Below, in pieces: positions 8,735 to 17,850 of a stretch of DNA of 64,000 bases. The stretch lies in the NCBI GenBank assembly GCA_017948555.1, contig JAFMYY010000001.1:310001-374000 (forward strand), read 5' to 3'. Both the position numbers and the translations under genes were made by a program. Source of the DNA: Cesiribacteraceae bacterium YIM B00369 (GTDB taxonomy: Bacteria > Bacteroidota > Bacteroidia > Cytophagales > Cyclobacteriaceae). The stretch's first letter is position 1. Every line of letters starts with the position of its first letter. Below the pieces are notes generated by a model, which made no database searches, was not told where the DNA came from, and saw only the letters and a list, made by a program, of their open reading frames with translations.

Positions 8735-9108
8735 ATTTTAACAGGGAAACCTGCTTCTGTTGCCATTCCGGAGATTAATTTTTTAAAGCAGGAGGAATGG
8801 CAGCGTTACCTTCCTCTTCCCGGAATTTTTTGAACGGGGACTTACTGAATAGTAAAACCAGTTGATTTTTGCCTGTAATTTAGTAATTTATGTAAAAATA
8901 ACTTCCTGCAATCTTCGCCGGCCGGCTCAGAATTTTAAGCAGGAAAGGGGTGCAGGTGGAAAAAGGATTTTCGTTTATTTCACGGATAGCTTAACTTTAT
9001 TCTGTGCAATGAGTTGCTATATTCTATACAGGAAATGGAGAGCATCCATAAACAGTATTTTTTAATAACGGTTATTTAGTTAGTTTAGACCTTTAATTTT
9101 AAGTTTTT
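8735..9108. other. Intergenic region upstream of the ECF sigma gene
   Basis: About 370 bases. It holds an inverted repeat of 9 perfect plus about 3 imperfect pairs (8758-8769 with 8794-8805) that may stop transcription of the preceding glycosyltransferase, though no T run follows. A near-match to the -7 box, TAACTTTA at 8992-8999, could drive the sigma factor gene with a leader of about 100 bases. No gene is seen. Confidence 0.4.
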
Positions 9109-9690
9109 ATGGCAGAAGAAGAAAGCGAAAACCAACGATATTCGGAAAGGCAGAAAGTCAAAATATTTGACGGTGAGTTTCTTCCGCATATCGACGCGAT
9201 GTATAACTTCGCCTACAGGCTCACCTACGACGAGGATGATGCCAAGGATCTGGTGCAGGAAACCTACCTCAAGGCTTTCCGGTTTATTAATTCATTTGAA
9301 GAAGGAACCAATGCGAAAGCATGGCTGTTCCGGATATTGAAAAACAGCTTCATTAATGATTACCGGAAAAAGAGCAAAGAGCCTAATAAGGTAGATTATA
9401 ATGATGTGGAATCTTATTATAATTCGGAAGATGCAAATGCCGAGATTACGCCAGACCTCCGGGTAGAGGCTCTTCAGGATATGATAGGCGATGAAGTATC
9501 AAATGCTTTGAATTCGCTTGCAGTGGATTTCAGGACGGTTATTATCCTTTGCGACCTTGAAGGGTTTACTTATGAGGAAATGGCAAAGATTCTGGACATT
9601 CCTATAGGAACAGTCCGGTCCCGTTTGCACCGTGCCCGTAACCTGTTGAAAGAGAAACTGAGATCTTACGCCCAGTCAATGGGATATTGA
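9109..9690 (+). CDS. ECF-type RNA polymerase sigma factor
   Basis: A 193-residue sigma-70 family protein containing only regions 2 and 4, as in the ECF group. Region 2 includes YNFAYRLTYDEDDAKDLVQETYLKAF, which binds core polymerase and melts the -10 region. Region 4 includes the helix-turn-helix LEGFTYEEMAKILDIPIGTVRSRLHRAR. The linker is acidic. The gene 58 bases downstream encodes a small zinc-binding anti-sigma candidate, so activity is probably held by that partner and released by a signal, possibly a redox change. Similar sigma factors with a zinc anti-sigma sit near gmk in other Bacteroidota, but the regulon is unknown here. Confidence 0.93.
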   Translation: MAEEESENQRYSERQKVKIFDGEFLPHIDAMYNFAYRLTYDEDDAKDLVQETYLKAFRFINSFEEGTNAKAWLFRILKNSFINDYRKKSKEPNKVDYNDVESYYNSEDANAEITPDLRVEALQDMIGDEVSNALNSLAVDFRTVIILCDLEGFTYEEMAKILDIPIGTVRSRLHRARNLLKEKLRSYAQSMGY

Positions 9691-9748
9691 TAAATTGTAA
9701 AAAATTAACACTAACTAAAGACCGAATTTTTCCGGCTAAACCAATGTA

Positions 9749-10006
9749 ATGATGGAAAACAACGAAAAGACACAGTGCAAGGACCATGCCAGGTGTATGG
9801 AATTGCTGCAGCTGATTCTGGATGGAGAAGCAAGCGAGAGTGAAAAAGAATACTACTATGCTCACATGGAAAAATGTATGCCGTGTTACAAAGAGCATGA
9901 TCTCGAATCTGCTATTCGCAGAGTGCTTAAAACCAATATTGAGAAGAAGGAAGTCCCGGCAGATCTTATCAACTGCATCAAATCCAAAATCAAAGAAACT
10001 GTTTAA
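9749..10006 (+). CDS. Zinc-finger anti-sigma factor (ZAS-like)
   Basis: An 85-residue soluble protein with the ZAS core His-x3-Cys-x2-Cys (H39, C43, C46) preceded by CMELLQLILDGEAS, a helix typical of anti-sigma domains of the RsrA/ChrR class. Two further Cys (C10, C16) lie near the N-terminus. There is no membrane segment, so it should act in the cytoplasm by binding the ECF factor encoded just upstream. Family members of this size often release sigma upon thiol oxidation with zinc loss; that behaviour is inference here. Two adjacent ATG codons (9749 and 9752) could serve as start. Confidence 0.82.
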   Translation: MMENNEKTQCKDHARCMELLQLILDGEASESEKEYYYAHMEKCMPCYKEHDLESAIRRVLKTNIEKKEVPADLINCIKSKIKETV

Positions 10007-10012
10007 TCTTTC

Positions 10013-10600
10013 ATGCATCAGGGAAAAGCAATTATATTCTCGGCCCCTTCAGGATCGGGTAAAACAACTATAGTAAAACATCTCTTAGAGACTAACGAAA
10101 ATTTAGGCTTTTCAATATCGGCCTGTACCCGCGATAAGAGGGGGCGCAAAGAAGAGAACGGGAAAGATTATTATTTCCTTACCCCGGAAGAGTTTAAAGC
10201 AAAAATAGATAAAGACGAATTTGTAGAATGGGAAGAAGTATACGCAGGTAATTTTTACGGGACCCTTAAGTCGGAGGTAGAGCGGATATGGGCGCAGGGG
10301 AAACATGTTATTTTTGATGTTGATGTAAAAGGAGGTCTTCATTTAAAAGAATATTTCAGGGAAAAGGCGCTTGCAGTATTTGTAAAGGTGCCTTCGCTTG
10401 AAGTTTTGGAGCAGCGTTTAACTGACCGCCAAACCGATAGCTCTTCCAGTATCTCTCAAAGGCTTTTTAAAGCAAAGTTTGAAATGAGCTTTGAAAGTAA
10501 GTTTGATATATCGCTTATTAATGAGGATCTGGAGGCATCGCTGAAGAAAGCTCAGGATCTTGTTGATACCTTTATTAAATATGGAACGATAACGGTTTAA
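10013..10600 (+). CDS. gmk: Guanylate kinase
   Basis: Converts GMP and ATP to GDP and ADP, an essential step of guanine nucleotide supply. The 195-residue length fits. The P-loop is APSGSGKTT near residue 10, the GMP-binding part is seen as [23 protein letters not shown] (with Arg, Glu and Tyr positions of the family) and the lid region has [17 protein letters not shown]. It begins seven bases after the anti-sigma stop and ends three bases before nadD, so the four genes from 9109 to 11176 may form one operon. Confidence 0.97.
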   Translation: MHQGKAIIFSAPSGSGKTTIVKHLLETNENLGFSISACTRDKRGRKEENGKDYYFLTPEEFKAKIDKDEFVEWEEVYAGNFYGTLKSEVERIWAQGKHVIFDVDVKGGLHLKEYFREKALAVFVKVPSLEVLEQRLTDRQTDSSSSISQRLFKAKFEMSFESKFDISLINEDLEASLKKAQDLVDTFIKYGTITV

Positions 10601-10603
10601 CCT

Positions 10604-11176
10604 GTGAAAATCGGATTATTTTTTGGTTCATTCAACCCTATTCATATAGGGCACCTCCTGATTGCCAATACAATGGTGGAGGATACTGATATGGAAAGAA
10701 TCTGGTTTGTTGTTTCTCCGCTAAACCCATTTAAAAGCAGCAATTCGCTCCTGCATGAGTTCGACAGGCTTGAAATGGTGGAACTGGCTGTGGAAGATAA
10801 CTTCTGGCTGGAAGCCACCGATGTGGAGTTTACTATGCCAAAGCCAAGCTATACTATCGATACGCTCGCCTGGTTAAGTGAAAAGCATCCGGAGCATGAA
10901 TTCAGGCTGATAATTGGGGAGGACAATCTTAATAGCTTTCCAAGGTGGAAAAACCATGAAGTAATTCTGGAGCAGTATGGCTTGTATGTTTATCCGAGGC
11001 CTGGCAGTAAAAAATCAGTGTTGAAAGACCATCCGAATGTGCGAATGGTAGAGGCACCGTTGGTGGATATATCGGCTACTTTTATACGAAAGCGTTTACA
11101 GGAATATAAATCGATCAGGTATCTGGTGCCTGATAAAGTAATAGACCTTATTCAGATCAGAAAATTTTATGTATAA
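10604..11176 (+). CDS. nadD: Nicotinate-nucleotide adenylyltransferase
   Basis: NadD joins ATP and nicotinate mononucleotide to give deamido-NAD. The 190-residue product opens MKIGLFFGSFNPIHIGH, the GxFxPxHxGH nucleotidyltransferase motif, and has the second signature ISATFIRKRL (ISxTxxR) near residue 162. The start is GTG, three bases after the gmk stop. No ATG alternative would keep the first beta strand and the motif. It is the last gene of the plus-strand group, and a hairpin follows 9 bases after its stop. Confidence 0.95.
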   Translation: MKIGLFFGSFNPIHIGHLLIANTMVEDTDMERIWFVVSPLNPFKSSNSLLHEFDRLEMVELAVEDNFWLEATDVEFTMPKPSYTIDTLAWLSEKHPEHEFRLIIGEDNLNSFPRWKNHEVILEQYGLYVYPRPGSKKSVLKDHPNVRMVEAPLVDISATFIRKRLQEYKSIRYLVPDKVIDLIQIRKFYV

Positions 11177-11185
11177 ATTAAAAAA

Positions 11186-11209
11186 AAGCCTGGTATTGCT
11201 GCCAGGCTT
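11186..11209. terminator. Bidirectional terminator between nadD and frr
   Basis: An 8-bp perfect stem (11186-11193 with 11202-11209) is followed by TCTTTTCTT on the plus strand and by a run of T on the minus strand (seven A on plus just before it). It can end both the nadD transcript and the convergent frr transcript. Confidence 0.75.
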
Positions 11210-11277
11210 CTTTTCTTGCTATTATTACAGACAGCTCATCACTATCCTTTCTCAGAACTGAAGGCTCAGGACTAACT

Positions 11278-11841
11278 CTAAACTGTAAGGATTTCCTTTT
11301 CTTTTTTAGTGAAAAGCTCATCCAGTTTTTCAGTGTAGTGGTTGGTAAGTGCCTGTACCTGCTCTTCACCTTTTTTTATACTGTCTTCTGAGATACCTTC
11401 ATTTTTGAGCTTGCCAATAGAGTTATTGGAGTCTTTCCTGATATTCCTCACGCTGATTTTTCCCTGCTCAATCTCCTGCTTTGCCTGCTTTACCAGTACC
11501 TGCCGGCGCTCTTCAGTTAAAGGGGGAATGTTCAGGCGAACAACCTCTCCGTCGTTTTGAGGAGCCAGGCCAAGGTCGCTGTTGGTAATAGCCCTTTGTA
11601 TTTCGTTGATCAGGCTGCGCTCGAAGGGTTTAATAATGATACTGCGGGCATCAGGGGTATTGATGCTGGATACCTGTTGAATTGCGGTAGGGGTTCCATA
11701 ATATTCCACCATAATACCATCGAGCATATTTGGCATAGCTTTGCCTGCTCTTATTTTGGTTAGTTCATGGCCGGTGTGGTCCACAGCTTTTCTCATAAGG
11801 TCTTTGGCCTCATCGAGGTACATTTGTATTTCTTCTTCCAT
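11278..11841 (-). CDS. frr: Ribosome recycling factor
   Basis: RRF, with EF-G, splits the post-termination ribosome. The 187-residue product matches the usual 185 residues. Signature parts include DHTGHELTKIRAGKAMPNMLDGIMVEYYGTPT in outline, SINTPDARSIIIKPFE, NSDLGLAPQNDGEVVRLNIPPLTEERRQ and RNIRKDSNN. It follows pyrH on the same strand after 137 bases, the common pyrH-frr order, although a hairpin sits between them. Confidence 0.97.
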   Translation of the reverse strand: MEEEIQMYLDEAKDLMRKAVDHTGHELTKIRAGKAMPNMLDGIMVEYYGTPTAIQQVSSINTPDARSIIIKPFERSLINEIQRAITNSDLGLAPQNDGEVVRLNIPPLTEERRQVLVKQAKQEIEQGKISVRNIRKDSNNSIGKLKNEGISEDSIKKGEEQVQALTNHYTEKLDELFTKKEKEILTV

Positions 11842-11938
11842 TACTATGATAAGTTAAAATAAGTTTAAATCGAACAGTGGGTAAGTGGCCGCAGCCACAG
11901 GCTCTTTATATAAATGGAAAAAATAACTTAAAAGTTAT

Positions 11939-11968
11939 CAGCCGGCAATGGGTATTTATTGCCGGCTG
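11939..11968. terminator. Hairpin between pyrH and frr
   Basis: An 11-bp perfect stem (11939-11949 with 11958-11968) around an 8-base loop lies just past the pyrH stop. On the minus strand a modest T-rich stretch follows. It may attenuate rather than fully stop read-through into frr. Confidence 0.55.
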
Positions 11969-11978
11969 TAATAAATTT

Positions 11979-12686
11979 TTATACAGTAATAAGAGTTCCT
12001 ACCTGTTCGCCCACTACCAGATTGTGCAGGTTGCCGGGCTTGTTCATGTCAAATACAATGATGGGGAGGTTGTTTTCCTGGCAAAGGGTAATGGCAGTCA
12101 TGTCCATTACATTCAGGCCCTTCTGGAATACATCCTTAAAAGAGATATTGCTGTATCGTTCAGCAGTAGGGTCTTTTTCAGGGTCGGCAGAATATACTCC
12201 GTCCACACGGGTTCCTTTAAGTACTATATCGGCTTCTATTTCTATAGCCCGCAACGATGCGGTTGAGTCTGTGGTGAAATAGGGGTTGCCAATACCTGCT
12301 CCAAAAATAACAATTCGTCCTTTTTCGAGGTGGCGTACTGCGCGGCGGCGGATAAAAGGTTCACAAACCTGTTCAATTTTAAAGCCCGACATTAAGCGGG
12401 TAAACATCCCATGCTTTTCCAGGATACTTTGTAAGGCCATGGCATTGATTACGGTTGCCAGCATGCCCATATAATCGCCCTGAACACGGTCGATTCCGGT
12501 ACGCTCGGCCTGAATGCCACGGTAAATGTTACCTCCGCCAATTACAATGGCCAGCTCAATGCCCAGGTCCTTTACCTTTTTAATTTCGTTCGCATACTGT
12601 TCCAGCCGCTGGGCGTCAATACCAAACTGCTGGTTTCCCATCAGGGCTTCTCCGCTAAGTTTAAGTAGTATCCTTTTGTATTTCAT
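11979..12686 (-). CDS. pyrH: UMP kinase
   Basis: PyrH phosphorylates UMP with ATP in pyrimidine synthesis and belongs to the amino-acid kinase family. The 235-residue length is normal. It begins [15 protein letters not shown], followed by the glycine-rich [11 protein letters not shown], the conserved [15 protein letters not shown] and the nucleotide-binding [23 protein letters not shown] promoter element lies 24 bases upstream of the ATG. frr follows downstream. Confidence 0.97.
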   Translation of the reverse strand: MKYKRILLKLSGEALMGNQQFGIDAQRLEQYANEIKKVKDLGIELAIVIGGGNIYRGIQAERTGIDRVQGDYMGMLATVINAMALQSILEKHGMFTRLMSGFKIEQVCEPFIRRRAVRHLEKGRIVIFGAGIGNPYFTTDSTASLRAIEIEADIVLKGTRVDGVYSADPEKDPTAERYSNISFKDVFQKGLNVMDMTAITLCQENNLPIIVFDMNKPGNLHNLVVGEQVGTLITV

Positions 12687-12709
12687 GAGGGGGTGATATT
12701 TTATTGCCG

Positions 12710-12717
12710 CAAATATA
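12710..12717 (-). promoter_or_regulatory. -7 element (TATATTTG) for pyrH
   Basis: On the minus strand TATATTTG followed by CGGC matches the Bacteroidota -7 box and lies about 24 bases before the pyrH ATG. The -33 region is weak. Confidence 0.55.
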
Positions 12718-12828
12718 GGATAATGTGCATGGCTTTCCTATAATAAAAAATTGGTTTGTTCTAAAATGTGGGGTAAGTGCTCCGGCAGAGCAATAAAAAA
12801 AATGAAAAAAGATGAAGGCGTGAGGGGA

Positions 12829-13326
12829 TCAAAACTCGATCAGAACCTGGTTCTTTTCCACGCTGTCTCCCTTTTTTACTTTAATGGCCTTTACAATTCC
12901 TTCGCCGGGGCTTTTTAAAACGTTTTCCATTTTCATGGCCTCCAGAATCATAATAGTGTCACCTTTTTTTACTTCAGCTCCTTCCTGCACCTTAATGTCG
13001 AGGATCAGGCCGGGCATGGGTGCTTTTACCTGATTAATTTTCGCGCTGGCTATGCCGGCCATGCCCAGTTTTTCCAGCAGCAGATCGTAACGGTCTTTAA
13101 GCTGTACCTCCATTTTACGGCCGTTAATTTTCAGGATGAATTTTTTCTCTTCCTGCTGAACGTTTACCACCTCCAGACGGTAGGATTTTCCCTTCCGGAT
13201 CAGGTGGTAAAGGTTGCCGGAAACCGGCTGAATATCCCACTCAAAAAGCTCCTCATTGACTTTTATCTCTTTTTCAGCATAGTTAATATGGTAATTAATG
13301 CCGTTATTTACGTTAGCCTGGTACAT
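12829..13326 (-). CDS. Biotin carboxyl carrier protein (acyl-CoA/pyruvate carboxylase type)
   Basis: A 165-residue protein whose last 70 residues form a biotinyl domain: APMPGLILDIKVQEG, then the biotinylation motif EAMKMEN with K132 as the modified lysine, and a final GDSVEKNQVLIEF. The N-terminal half is basic and charged, as in the carrier subunits of propionyl- or methylmalonyl-CoA decarboxylase and carboxylase complexes of Bacteroidota, not as in canonical AccB. It would carry CO2 between a biotin carboxylase and a carboxyltransferase. No such subunits are encoded nearby, so the parent enzyme is uncertain. Confidence 0.85.
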   Translation of the reverse strand: MYQANVNNGINYHINYAEKEIKVNEELFEWDIQPVSGNLYHLIRKGKSYRLEVVNVQQEEKKFILKINGRKMEVQLKDRYDLLLEKLGMAGIASAKINQVKAPMPGLILDIKVQEGAEVKKGDTIMILEAMKMENVLKSPGEGIVKAIKVKKGDSVEKNQVLIEF

Positions 13327-13403
13327 GCCAATTTTTTATTTAAAACCTTTCGGCTGTTAAGTTATTAATAAATAGTTAATCCTGAAATCATTAAGAAGAA
13401 ATC

Positions 13404-15971
13404 ATGAGTGAACGCAGATTTTTACATTATTCCTTTTTTGTACTTTTAAGTTTGTTTGCTGCCTGTAAGTCAGCAGATACCACACGAACCGGACCACAGC
13501 AATTACCCGATACCACTGCACAGATATCCCGGCCTGCCGATAGTGCAGTCATGCAGGTGGAGCCGGATCTTCCCTCGCATAAAGATTACCGTGCCTCCCG
13601 TACCCGCCTGCACGATCTGGTACATACCCGGCTGGATGTAAGCTTCGACTGGCAGAATCAGTACCTGAATGGTGTGGCCACCCTGGAACTTGTTCCTCAC
13701 TTTTACCCGCAGTCGGAATTGGTGCTGGATGCAAAAGGTTTTGAGCTGCACAAAGTGAGTCTGCTGAAGGGCTCAAAAAATACGCCTCTGCGCTATGAAT
13801 ACGACGGTGAGCAGCTAATTATTCAGCTGGATAAAGAGTACAGGCGGGGAGAAAACTACTTTGTTGAAATTACCTATACAGCTAAACCTGACGAAAGGCA
13901 AACCGGAGGTAGTGCAGCAATTACCTCAGATAAGGGTTTGTATTTTATAAACCCTTTGGGCGAAGATCCGGAAAAGCCGCGCCAGATATGGACCCAGGGG
14001 GAAACAGAGGCTAACTCAGCCTGGTTTCCTACTATTGATGCACCAAACCAGCGGAGTACCCAGGAAATGTATATCACGGTTAATAACCGCTATAAAACAA
14101 TTTCGAACGGAACCCTGGTAAGCTCCTCCCTTCAGAATGACAGTATCCGTACCGACTACTGGAAAATGGATAAATCTCATGCACCCTACTTGTTTATGAT
14201 GGCTGTTGGTGAGTTTGCACGGGTGGATGACGAGTGGAATGGAATTGAGGTCGATTATTATGTGGAGCCGGAATTTGAAAAGTATGCCAAAGCTATTTTC
14301 GGGAATACTCCGGAAATGCTCAGCTTTTTTTCTGATAAGCTGGGGTATCCCTACCCATGGGATAAATACGCGCAGGTAGTAGTGCGGGATTATGTTTCGG
14401 GCGCCATGGAAAACACCAGTGCATCCATTTTCATGGAAGCCCTGCAGGTAGATGACCGGGAGTTGCTTGATAATGACTGGGACTACATTATTGCCCACGA
14501 ACTTTTTCACCAGTGGTTTGGCGACCTTGTAACTACTGAGTCGTGGAGTAACCTTCCGCTGAACGAAGCTTTTGCCACCTATGCCGAGTATTTGTGGAGT
14601 GAATACAAGTATGGTGATGATGCGGCTGCAAACACCCTAATGAAAGAGGCTGCCTCATACTTCAGCGAAGCAGAAACAAAGCAGGTCGACCTGATCCGCT
14701 TTTATTATGACGATAAAGAAGATATGTTCGATAACCACTCATATGCAAAGGGAGGCCGTATTTTACATATGCTAAGGAAGTATGTAGGTGATGAGGCTTT
14801 TTTTGCCTCCCTGCAGCACTACCTGAAAAAGAATGAATACAAGCCTGTGGAAGTTCATAATCTGCGCCTTGCTTTTGAAGAGGTTACCGGAGAAGATTTA
14901 AACTGGTTCTTTAATCAGTGGTTCCTTGCCTCGGGCCATCCGCAGCTGGAAGTGGAAGAAGAATACAGAGAGGGAGAGCTGGTTTTAAAAGTAAGGCAGA
15001 CACAGAATTTCCTGACTACCCCATTGTATAAACTTCCGCTTTATGTGGATGTTTTTACAGGAGGTGAGAGAAAGCGGTTTGCGGTTGAAATAACGGAGCG
15101 TTATCAGGAAATAAAATTAGAGACAGGAATGGAGCCTGACCTGGTGGTTTTTGATGCGGAGGAGCAGTTACTTGCTGAAATATCGTATGAGAAAACAGCA
15201 GAGGAGTACAGATACCAGTATACGCATGCGGAACATTTTATTTCCAGATATAATGCTCTGGAGAAATTACTGGAGGCAGGTGGGCTGGCAGATGGTGAAA
15301 ACAGGAAGGTTTTTCTTGCTGCTTTAAATGATAAATCATCATTTATGAGAAGGCTGGCTGTGGGGGCTTTTGATAGCTATGAAGGAGCCGGTAAAGCAAA
15401 TGTGGAGGCTGCAGTCGCAAGGCTGGTAAGTGATGAGGAATCGCTGGTAAGGGCTGATGCTCTCAATATTCTTGCATCTTTAAATCCCGGGGCATACAGG
15501 GAGCAGTTCAGGAAAGGACTGGAGGACAGGTCTTATTCAGTAATTGCAGCTTCAATTTACGGGTACAGCAAAACCGATGCCCCTGACAAGGAGGCTTTGT
15601 TCGGAAACTATGAGGATGTGAATAATGCAGATATAACACTGGCGCTGGCCGATTACTATATACAGAACCAGGCAGGGGACAGGTACGACTGGTTTAAAAA
15701 GAGGCTGAAAAAACAGTCAGGAAGCGACCTCTATTATTTTCTGAATTATTTTGGCCAGTATGTAAGCGGACAGCCGGATGATGTAATACAGGATGCTGCA
15801 CAGTTACTGGAAGATTATGCAAGAAATAATCCCGCATATTATGTGCGCTATTCTGCCTTTGCTGCTCTGGCTCTCCTGGAGAAGCTGCCAAACCAGGCTG
15901 CTTTGCTGAAAGAAATTGCAGAACAGGAGGAGGACCCAAGACTGCAGCAGGCCTACAGCAGATTCTTTTAA
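13404..15971 (+). CDS. M1-family zinc aminopeptidase, lipoprotein
   Basis: An 855-residue peptidase of the aminopeptidase N family. The exopeptidase motif GAMEN is at 333-337 and the zinc site HELFH at 365-369 with the third ligand E388 in NEAFATYAEY. The N-terminus is a lipoprotein signal ending LLSLFAAC (C21), so the enzyme is probably anchored in the periplasm or outer membrane and cleaves N-terminal residues of imported peptides. Residues after about 600 look helical with repeated short segments, like the HEAT-like C-terminal part of the family. The gene is divergent from the biotin carrier gene and followed by a hairpin. Confidence 0.94.
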   Translation: MSERRFLHYSFFVLLSLFAACKSADTTRTGPQQLPDTTAQISRPADSAVMQVEPDLPSHKDYRASRTRLHDLVHTRLDVSFDWQNQYLNGVATLELVPHFYPQSELVLDAKGFELHKVSLLKGSKNTPLRYEYDGEQLIIQLDKEYRRGENYFVEITYTAKPDERQTGGSAAITSDKGLYFINPLGEDPEKPRQIWTQGETEANSAWFPTIDAPNQRSTQEMYITVNNRYKTISNGTLVSSSLQNDSIRTDYWKMDKSHAPYLFMMAVGEFARVDDEWNGIEVDYYVEPEFEKYAKAIFGNTPEMLSFFSDKLGYPYPWDKYAQVVVRDYVSGAMENTSASIFMEALQVDDRELLDNDWDYIIAHELFHQWFGDLVTTESWSNLPLNEAFATYAEYLWSEYKYGDDAAANTLMKEAASYFSEAETKQVDLIRFYYDDKEDMFDNHSYAKGGRILHMLRKYVGDEAFFASLQHYLKKNEYKPVEVHNLRLAFEEVTGEDLNWFFNQWFLASGHPQLEVEEEYREGELVLKVRQTQNFLTTPLYKLPLYVDVFTGGERKRFAVEITERYQEIKLETGMEPDLVVFDAEEQLLAEISYEKTAEEYRYQYTHAEHFISRYNALEKLLEAGGLADGENRKVFLAALNDKSSFMRRLAVGAFDSYEGAGKANVEAAVARLVSDEESLVRADALNILASLNPGAYREQFRKGLEDRSYSVIAASIYGYSKTDAPDKEALFGNYEDVNNADITLALADYYIQNQAGDRYDWFKKRLKKQSGSDLYYFLNYFGQYVSGQPDDVIQDAAQLLEDYARNNPAYYVRYSAFAALALLEKLPNQAALLKEIAEQEEDPRLQQAYSRFF

Positions 15972-15996
15972 CAGACAAGAAAAAAAGTAAAGAAAC

Positions 15997-16026
15997 AAAA
16001 GCAGCTGTAATTTTATGGCTGCTTTT
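15997..16026 (+). terminator. Terminator after the M1 peptidase gene
   Basis: A 9-bp stem AAAAGCAGC (15997-16005) with GCTGCTTTT (16018-16026) followed by TGTT, located 25 bases after the stop. Confidence 0.65.
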
Positions 16027-16131
16027 TGTTTATACCATTAAAAATCAGGGAAATACAGCAATTTTGAGGGTTGGGAAAAGGAGTGCACCGATGATGATCT
16101 GCAATTTTTTTAAAAAATTTTCAGCGTATTG

Positions 16132-16162
16132 TTTGATTGTTATAAAAAAGGGTATACTTTTG
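16132..16162 (+). promoter_or_regulatory. Promoter of the tRNA-Tyr/Gly/Thr-tuf unit
   Basis: TTTG at 16132-16135, a 19-base spacer and TACTTTTG at 16155-16162. This matches the Bacteroidota consensus at both boxes and in spacing. The first tRNA starts 57 bases downstream. Confidence 0.8.
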
Positions 16163-16219
16163 CACACTCTTAAACGGGAACACGGCTTCAAAAGCAGTAC
16201 CAGAAAAGAGAAAAAAAAT

Positions 16220-16300
16220 GGGGAGATACCAGAGCGGCCAAATGGGGCGGACTGTAAATCCGCTGGGAAACCTACGCAGGTTCGAATCCTGCTCTCCCCA
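16220..16300 (+). tRNA. tRNA-Tyr (GTA)
   Basis: An 81-base class II tRNA. The acceptor stem GGGGAGA pairs with TCTCCCC. The anticodon stem GCGGA/TCCGC encloses loop CTGTAAA with anticodon GTA at 16254-16256. A variable arm follows, then the T arm GCAGG-TTCGAAT-CCTGC. The CCA end is not encoded. It is the first gene of the tRNA-tuf unit. Confidence 0.96.
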
Positions 16301-16370
16301 CAGAACTTATTTTTAAAAATTTGTTTAATTGAATAAAAATAAGTTGTTTTGCAATACTGAAAAATTACAA

Positions 16371-16443
16371 GCGGGAGTAGCTCAGCTGGTAGAGCGATAG
16401 CCTTCCAAGCTATAGGTCGCGAGTTCGAACCTCGTCTCCCGCT
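16371..16443 (+). tRNA. tRNA-Gly (TCC)
   Basis: Acceptor GCGGGAG pairs with CTCCCGC. The anticodon stem ATAGC/GCTAT encloses CTTCCAA, giving anticodon TCC at 16404-16406. The T loop is TTCGAAC. The CCA end is not encoded. It is followed within six bases by a strong hairpin. Confidence 0.96.
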
Positions 16444-16448
16444 CAACA

Positions 16449-16471
16449 GGCCCGGTTAATTTAACCGGGCC
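16449..16471 (+). terminator. Perfect hairpin between tRNA-Gly and tRNA-Thr
   Basis: A 10-bp perfect stem, GGCCCGGTTA (16449-16458) with TAACCGGGCC (16462-16471), around a 3-base loop and followed by only CTTTAA. It begins 6 bases after tRNA-Gly and ends 5 bases before tRNA-Thr. It could be a weak terminator or an RNA-processing site. Confidence 0.5.
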
Positions 16472-16476
16472 TTTAA

Positions 16477-16548
<72 letters not shown>

Positions 16549-16613
16549 CTTAATTCGTTTGTAATTTTTCGTATTTTCAGTCGATTACTAAACTAAACTG
16601 AGGATTTTCAAAT

Positions 16614-17801
16614 ATGGCTAAAGAAAATTTTGACCGTTCCAAACCACACCTGAATATTGGTACTATTGGTCACGTTGACCACGGTAAGACTACTTTGACT
16701 GCTGCAATATCAAAGGTATTGGCAGGAAAAGGACTTGCAACAATGAGAGACTTTTCTTCAATTGACAACGCTCCTGAAGAAAAAGAACGTGGTATTACAA
16801 TTAACACTTCTCACGTAGAATATCAGACTGAGAAGCGTCACTATGCACACGTTGACTGTCCTGGTCACGCTGACTATGTGAAAAACATGATTACCGGTGC
16901 TGCCCAGATGGACGGTGCTATCCTTGTGGTGGCTGCAACTGACGGTCCAATGCCTCAAACCCGTGAGCACATCCTGCTTTCACGTCAGGTAGGTGTACCT
17001 GCCCTGGTTGTGTTCCTTAACAAAGTTGACCTTGTAGACGACGCAGAGCTTTTAGAGCTTGTGGAGATGGAAGTACGCGAACTGTTAAGCGAGTATGACT
17101 TTGACGGTGATAATATTCCGATCATTTCAGGTTCTGCACTTGGTGGTTTGAATGGAGAGCCTCAGTGGGTTGAGAAGATTGAAGAATTGATGAACACAGT
17201 TGATGAGTTCATTCCTGAGCCTGAGCGTTTAACTGACCAGCCGTTCCTTATGCCAATCGAAGACGTGTTCTCTATTACAGGTCGTGGTACTGTAGCAACA
17301 GGTCGTATCGAGCGTGGTATTGTTAACTCTGGTGAGCCTGTGGAAATTATGGGTATGGGCGCTGAGAAACTTACTTCAACTGTAACGGGTGTGGAGATGT
17401 TCCGTAAGATCCTTGACCGTGGTGAAGCCGGTGATAACGTAGGTATCCTTTTAAGAGGTATTGAAAAGAGCCAGATCCGTCGTGGTATGGTTATCTGTAA
17501 GCCTAAGTCTGTGAACCCACACAAAAAGTTCAAGGCTGAAATCTACGTACTTTCAAAAGAAGAAGGTGGTCGTCACACTCCATTCTTTACTAAATATCGT
17601 CCTCAGTTCTACTTCCGTACCACTGACGTAACAGGAACTATTGTTCTTCCTGAAGGAGTAGAAATGGTAATGCCTGGTGATAACGTATCTATCGAAGTTG
17701 AACTGATCCAGCCTATCGCTATGGAGAAAGGTCTTCGCTTTGCGATCCGTGAAGGTGGCAGAACTGTAGGTTCTGGTCAGGTAACTGAAATTTTGGAATA
17801 A
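16614..17801 (+). CDS. tuf: Elongation factor Tu
   Basis: EF-Tu delivers aminoacyl-tRNA to the ribosome with GTP. The 395-residue product has all G motifs: GHVDHGKT at 19-26 (P-loop), DCPGHADY, and NKVD for guanine recognition, followed by domains 2 and 3 including RTTDVTG and the C-terminal [16 protein letters not shown]. Codon use is strongly biased (many GGT, CGT), as expected for an abundant protein. It is probably co-transcribed with the preceding tRNAs. A strong terminator follows 19 bases after the stop. Confidence 0.99.
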   Translation: MAKENFDRSKPHLNIGTIGHVDHGKTTLTAAISKVLAGKGLATMRDFSSIDNAPEEKERGITINTSHVEYQTEKRHYAHVDCPGHADYVKNMITGAAQMDGAILVVAATDGPMPQTREHILLSRQVGVPALVVFLNKVDLVDDAELLELVEMEVRELLSEYDFDGDNIPIISGSALGGLNGEPQWVEKIEELMNTVDEFIPEPERLTDQPFLMPIEDVFSITGRGTVATGRIERGIVNSGEPVEIMGMGAEKLTSTVTGVEMFRKILDRGEAGDNVGILLRGIEKSQIRRGMVICKPKSVNPHKKFKAEIYVLSKEEGGRHTPFFTKYRPQFYFRTTDVTGTIVLPEGVEMVMPGDNVSIEVELIQPIAMEKGLRFAIREGGRTVGSGQVTEILE

Positions 17802-17820
17802 GATAATTATATATCATATA

Positions 17821-17850
17821 AAGCGTTCCGAAATATTTTTCGGAACGCTT
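17821..17850 (+). terminator. Terminator after tuf
   Basis: A 13-bp perfect stem (17821-17833 with 17838-17850) with loop TATT, followed by TTG. The 3' arm runs straight into the next promoter's -33 element. Confidence 0.88.

Noticed and set aside
14016-14510. 164-codon open frame antisense to the M1 peptidase
   Set aside because: It covers the GAMEN and most of the region before the zinc-site coding region on the other strand and shows no protein family features.
16045-16446. 133-codon minus-strand open frame across the tRNA genes
   Set aside because: Its translation is the reverse complement of tRNA-Tyr and tRNA-Gly (GSNSRPIAWKAIALPAEL pattern), a well-known false protein.
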